DNA of 64,000 bases from PLanc-01 sp034678485 (lineage in GTDB: Bacteria > Planctomycetota > Phycisphaerae > Sedimentisphaerales > Anaerobacaceae): contig JAXDBU010000078.1 in the NCBI GenBank assembly GCA_034678485.1, positions 1 through 64,000 on the forward strand, written 5' to 3'. Below are positions 61,710 to 64,000 of this stretch, one piece after another. Position 1 is the first letter of the stretch. Every line of letters starts with the position of its first letter. Position numbers and translations under genes: made by a program. Under the pieces are notes generated by a model. That model was given only the letters and a program-made list of their open reading frames with translations. It was not told the DNA's origin and searched no databases.

Positions 61710-62384
61710 CTATCTCACGACACGTCGGGTTCCGCGGAGCCACAGAAGACCGACACCAAGCAGCCCAAGGGCGCCGGGGACCGGGACCGTGGGCCCATCA
61801 TCCGACACGTCACTGTACCGGAAATCATCGAGGACGAACCAACTCCAGTAGAACTCCCAGGCCTCGAAGCCCACGCTGTCCACCAGCTCGCCGGCGTGCG
61901 ACGAAGTGAAGTGGATGACTTCAGGGATTCCGTCGTTATTGTCGAAGATCACGTCCTCTGTCCAAACGGTGGTGCCATCCAGAGAGCCGTAGATTCTCAC
62001 AACAACCGGGTACTGGGTCGAAGCCTCGTAACTGTCCGCCGAGGCAACCGTGACCCCTTCGAAGTAGTAGTCCTCCGCGCGGGAGAACCAGTAACAATCG
62101 AAGGAGATTCGCTCGACTGAACGATCCCCATTGGTCCCCAGATACTTGTAGTTGTCGGTGCCATACCCGTCCTTGTCGAGGACGCGCCACCCTCCCAGGT
62201 AGAACCCGTGATAGTAGCCCGGGTCCTCGCCGGGGCCGAAGATCGGATACCCATAGAGGATGCCGTTCCAGATCACGCCGTCGGCATCCTCGAAGTCCAG
62301 TGTGGACGACGCCCAGACCACGCTCGATCCCATCGCTGCGCAGACCACTGCAACCAGCGACAGGAACACTCTGTTGTGACTCAT
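61710..62384 (-). CDS. Exported protein with PEP-CTERM-like sorting tail
   Basis: 224 residues. Signal peptide (VFLSLVAVVCAAMGSSVVWA), a beta-rich domain with many aromatic residues (PGYYHGFYLGGWRVLD; ERISFDCYWFSRAEDYYFEG; WEFYWSWFVLDDFRYSD) and a C-terminal sorting signal PVPGALGLLGVGLLWLRG followed by basic residues, as in PEP-CTERM/exosortase substrates (here PVPG). Exosortase would cleave and anchor it outside. ATG 62384 has AAGGAG nine bases upstream. Own promoter at 62623-62651. The ORF continues to 62669, but only through the leader. Confidence 0.75.
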   Translation of the reverse strand: MSHNRVFLSLVAVVCAAMGSSVVWASSTLDFEDADGVIWNGILYGYPIFGPGEDPGYYHGFYLGGWRVLDKDGYGTDNYKYLGTNGDRSVERISFDCYWFSRAEDYYFEGVTVASADSYEASTQYPVVVRIYGSLDGTTVWTEDVIFDNNDGIPEVIHFTSSHAGELVDSVGFEAWEFYWSWFVLDDFRYSDVSDDGPTVPVPGALGLLGVGLLWLRGTRRVVR

Positions 62385-63042
62385 AACTCTTCTCCTTTCC
62401 AGATGAACCGCTGCAACCCGAACCATCCACGCACATCGTCGGCGCGCCTGGGCGGCCGCCCGACACGCAGACGCCGTCTGCGAAAGCCGGTCATACAGTT
62501 CGTCTTTCCTGCGAGGGACTCTCTCAGTGCTCCGATCGCCTCTGCCAGACTCGACACGCACATGACCTCGCCGGTCACAGACGAAGAAAGGGTCTCCGTA
62601 CGCTCGCAAAACTACGTTGTGTAGTATACCGCCGCAAAAAGCGACTGTCAAGAGAAAATACGCGGACATTACCGGTCATTGGAGTCGGTGTCGCTCTGCG
62701 TACGGCCCTCTGCGGGTCCCTCCTTCGGACCTCCGCCGTCAAGACACCGTCGTAGCGACAGCATCTTCGCTGTTGCGTACGACTGGGAACGACTGCCGTC
62801 GCACGTCCTCTGCGGGCCACTATGACGTTATCTCAGTCTGCACGTGGGGATCCCAGACTCAACCGGGATCTCGCCATCTGGCAGGTCCGAAGCCCCCCCC
62901 CGCTCTCTGAACGCAATGACATAACTCATGTGGCCACCGATCTCGTCACGCGGGCTCACCTCGACGCTCCGCAGCTCTGCCCCTTCGGAGATCGTCGGAT
63001 GGAGAATACTCTCTTGTTCGAAACACGCCATACGAAGCTGAT
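62385..63042. other. Promoter and leader of the PEP-CTERM-like gene, otherwise gene-free
   Basis: No gene is supported here. The minus strand carries the promoter at 62623-62651 and a ~230-base leader to the start at 62384. The 62652-63042 part holds nothing recognised. Confidence 0.6.
62623..62651 (-). promoter_or_regulatory. Consensus promoter of the PEP-CTERM-like gene
   Basis: Minus strand: TTGACA (complement of 62646-62651), 17-base spacer, TATACT (complement of 62623-62628). Both hexamers are near-perfect. Transcription would start near 62616. Confidence 0.8.
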
Positions 63043-64000
63043 TCATGAGTGAGCACCGCCAGCATTCAGACCCCACGGGCTCCGATAGGACTTGCTCAAC
63101 ATCCGGTTGGCTTCGTCATCATCCGCGAAACGCTCGATTCCCGGATCCCACTGCAACCTGCGGCCCAGTTGCACCGCGATGTGGCCGATCTGGCACATTG
63201 AGCACGTGCGATGGCCGATCTCGGCATCCGCCATCGTGCTCGTCTTGTGCTTGATGCCGTAGAGGAAATCCTCTTTGTCCTGGCGTTGGGGCAGGTGAAC
63301 GTCGCTGTCCTTGAGCTTGATCTTGAGGATTGCGGGGTCGCTGGCGGTGATCTGGCCGCCCAACCAGGGCGCGTTGATCCATCCCTCCTCCCCCTCGATC
63401 CGCAACAGGGCGCCCTCGGCCGTGTGGTAGTCCAGGACAACGCCGTCCGCGTAGCGATACTGGATCTGGAAATTCAGCAGGACGTTCCAGAGACCCGAGC
63501 CGGGAGCGGGGTACTCGCCTTTGCCCTCGACGCTCACCGGGCCCGTCCGTTCGCTGTCGTGTGCCTGCTGCGCCACGTCGATGACATGGGCGCCCCAGTT
63601 CGTCACCATGCCTTCGCAGGTGTCCCGACATCGCATCCAGCCGGGCCGATTGTAGGAATGCGGCGGGTGGACGCGGTCCACCGTGTAGGGGTTCGACGGA
63701 GCCGGGCCCGTCCACATGTCGTAATCCAGCTCCTCGGGAACGGGCATGGGAGCTGACGACCCGCCCGCAATGTCGCCCGTGGGGACGCCCACCTCGATGC
63801 GTTTGATTCGCCCGAGGTAGCCGTTGCGGACCAGCTCGGCGGTCTTGTGCATGTATGAATCGCTGCGGCACTCGCTGTCCGTGCGAAAGACGACGCCATG
63901 CTTCTTGGCCGCATCGGCCAGGACACGCCCTTCAGCGACGGAGAGTGTCAGCGGCTTCTCACAGGAGACGTGCTTGCCCCGGCAAACCGCCGCCAGGGAG
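63043..64000 (-). CDS. Gfo/Idh/MocA-family oxidoreductase (partial)
   Basis: Incomplete at its N-terminus; the gene continues beyond the right edge, and the frame is open from 64000 to the stop at 63043. Visible part: end of the NAD-binding fold with the lysine motif HVSCEKPLTLSVAEG, then the C-terminal alpha/beta domain (GYLGRIKRIEVGVPTGDIAG; GAHVIDVAQQAHDS; AHVIDVAQ histidine; YHTAEGALLRIEGEEGWI). Planctomycetes encode many such sugar dehydrogenases. Substrate unknown; the WTGPAP and HPPHSYNRPGW segments match the planctomycete subfamily. Confidence 0.85.
   Translation of the reverse strand, partial: SLAAVCRGKHVSCEKPLTLSVAEGRVLADAAKKHGVVFRTDSECRSDSYMHKTAELVRNGYLGRIKRIEVGVPTGDIAGGSSAPMPVPEELDYDMWTGPAPSNPYTVDRVHPPHSYNRPGWMRCRDTCEGMVTNWGAHVIDVAQQAHDSERTGPVSVEGKGEYPAPGSGLWNVLLNFQIQYRYADGVVLDYHTAEGALLRIEGEEGWINAPWLGGQITASDPAILKIKLKDSDVHLPQRQDKEDFLYGIKHKTSTMADAEIGHRTCSMCQIGHIAVQLGRRLQWDPGIERFADDDEANRMLSKSYRSPWGLNAGGAHS

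Overview
The window reads as chromosomal DNA of an anaerobic or microaerophilic bacterium, most likely a planctomycete of the Phycisphaerae/Sedimentisphaerales type. The reasons are gene content: pyruvate:ferredoxin oxidoreductase, Feo ferrous-iron uptake, many PQQ-like beta-propeller proteins, a DUF1080 protein, a Gfo/Idh/MocA oxidoreductase, a prepilin-type H-X9-DG relic, a dockerin-bearing S8 peptidase and a PEP-CTERM-like protein. The DNA is GC-rich, so nearly every gene carries long antisense ORFs, which were discarded. Taxonomy is inference; no rRNA is present.

Layout. 1-8 kb: DinG-type helicase, HEAT-repeat exported protein, DUF1080 protein, then an accessory-looking stretch with an MltR-family protein, a DinD/BRO-family protein and gene-poor DNA full of dispersed palindromes, including a 127-bp duplication of the priA start region. 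8-17 kb: priA, tRNA-Pro(CGG), a Nif3-like protein, a truncated WecA/MraY remnant, an ATP-grasp enzyme and, divergently, a polysaccharide operon (NusG-like antiterminator, glucuronokinase-like GHMP kinase, GalU, nucleotide-sugar epimerase). 17-25 kb: a frameshifted pseudopilin and an iron island (LCMT-type methyltransferase, membrane-anchored CbiX-like chelatase, HemP, two DtxR-type repressors, FeoB, FeoA). Matching RTTAG-N6-CTAAC operators overlap the promoters of hemP and both repressor genes. 25-31 kb: tRNA-Pro(GGG), a possible structured RNA and a three-gene chaperone-usher pilus locus.

31-54 kb is a long run of minus-strand genes, many with ATGA or GTGA overlaps: PFOR, a lipoprotein, an anchored propeller, a glycosyltransferase, a MacB-like ABC transporter, another propeller, an NHL protein with a CGCC motif, two Tat-exported cysteine-rich proteins, a NosR/NapH-like polyferredoxin, a third propeller, a NuoE-NuoF fusion and a 2Fe-2S/GltD-like flavoprotein without the usual NAD(P)-binding subdomain. 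The inference is a redox module linking cytosolic NADH/ferredoxin to an extracytoplasmic Fe-S and beta-propeller apparatus. A fourth propeller gene (30996-32282) lies just downstream on the same strand.

54-64 kb: YacP-like NYN protein, a hypothetical exported protein, pyrC, an S8 peptidase with dockerin repeats, pyrR-pyrB on the other strand, a PEP-CTERM-like protein behind a consensus promoter with a long leader, and a Gfo/Idh/MocA oxidoreductase cut by the right edge. Several gene relics (propeller tail, internally deleted dehydrogenase, truncated glycosyl-phosphate transferase, broken pilin) show active gene decay.
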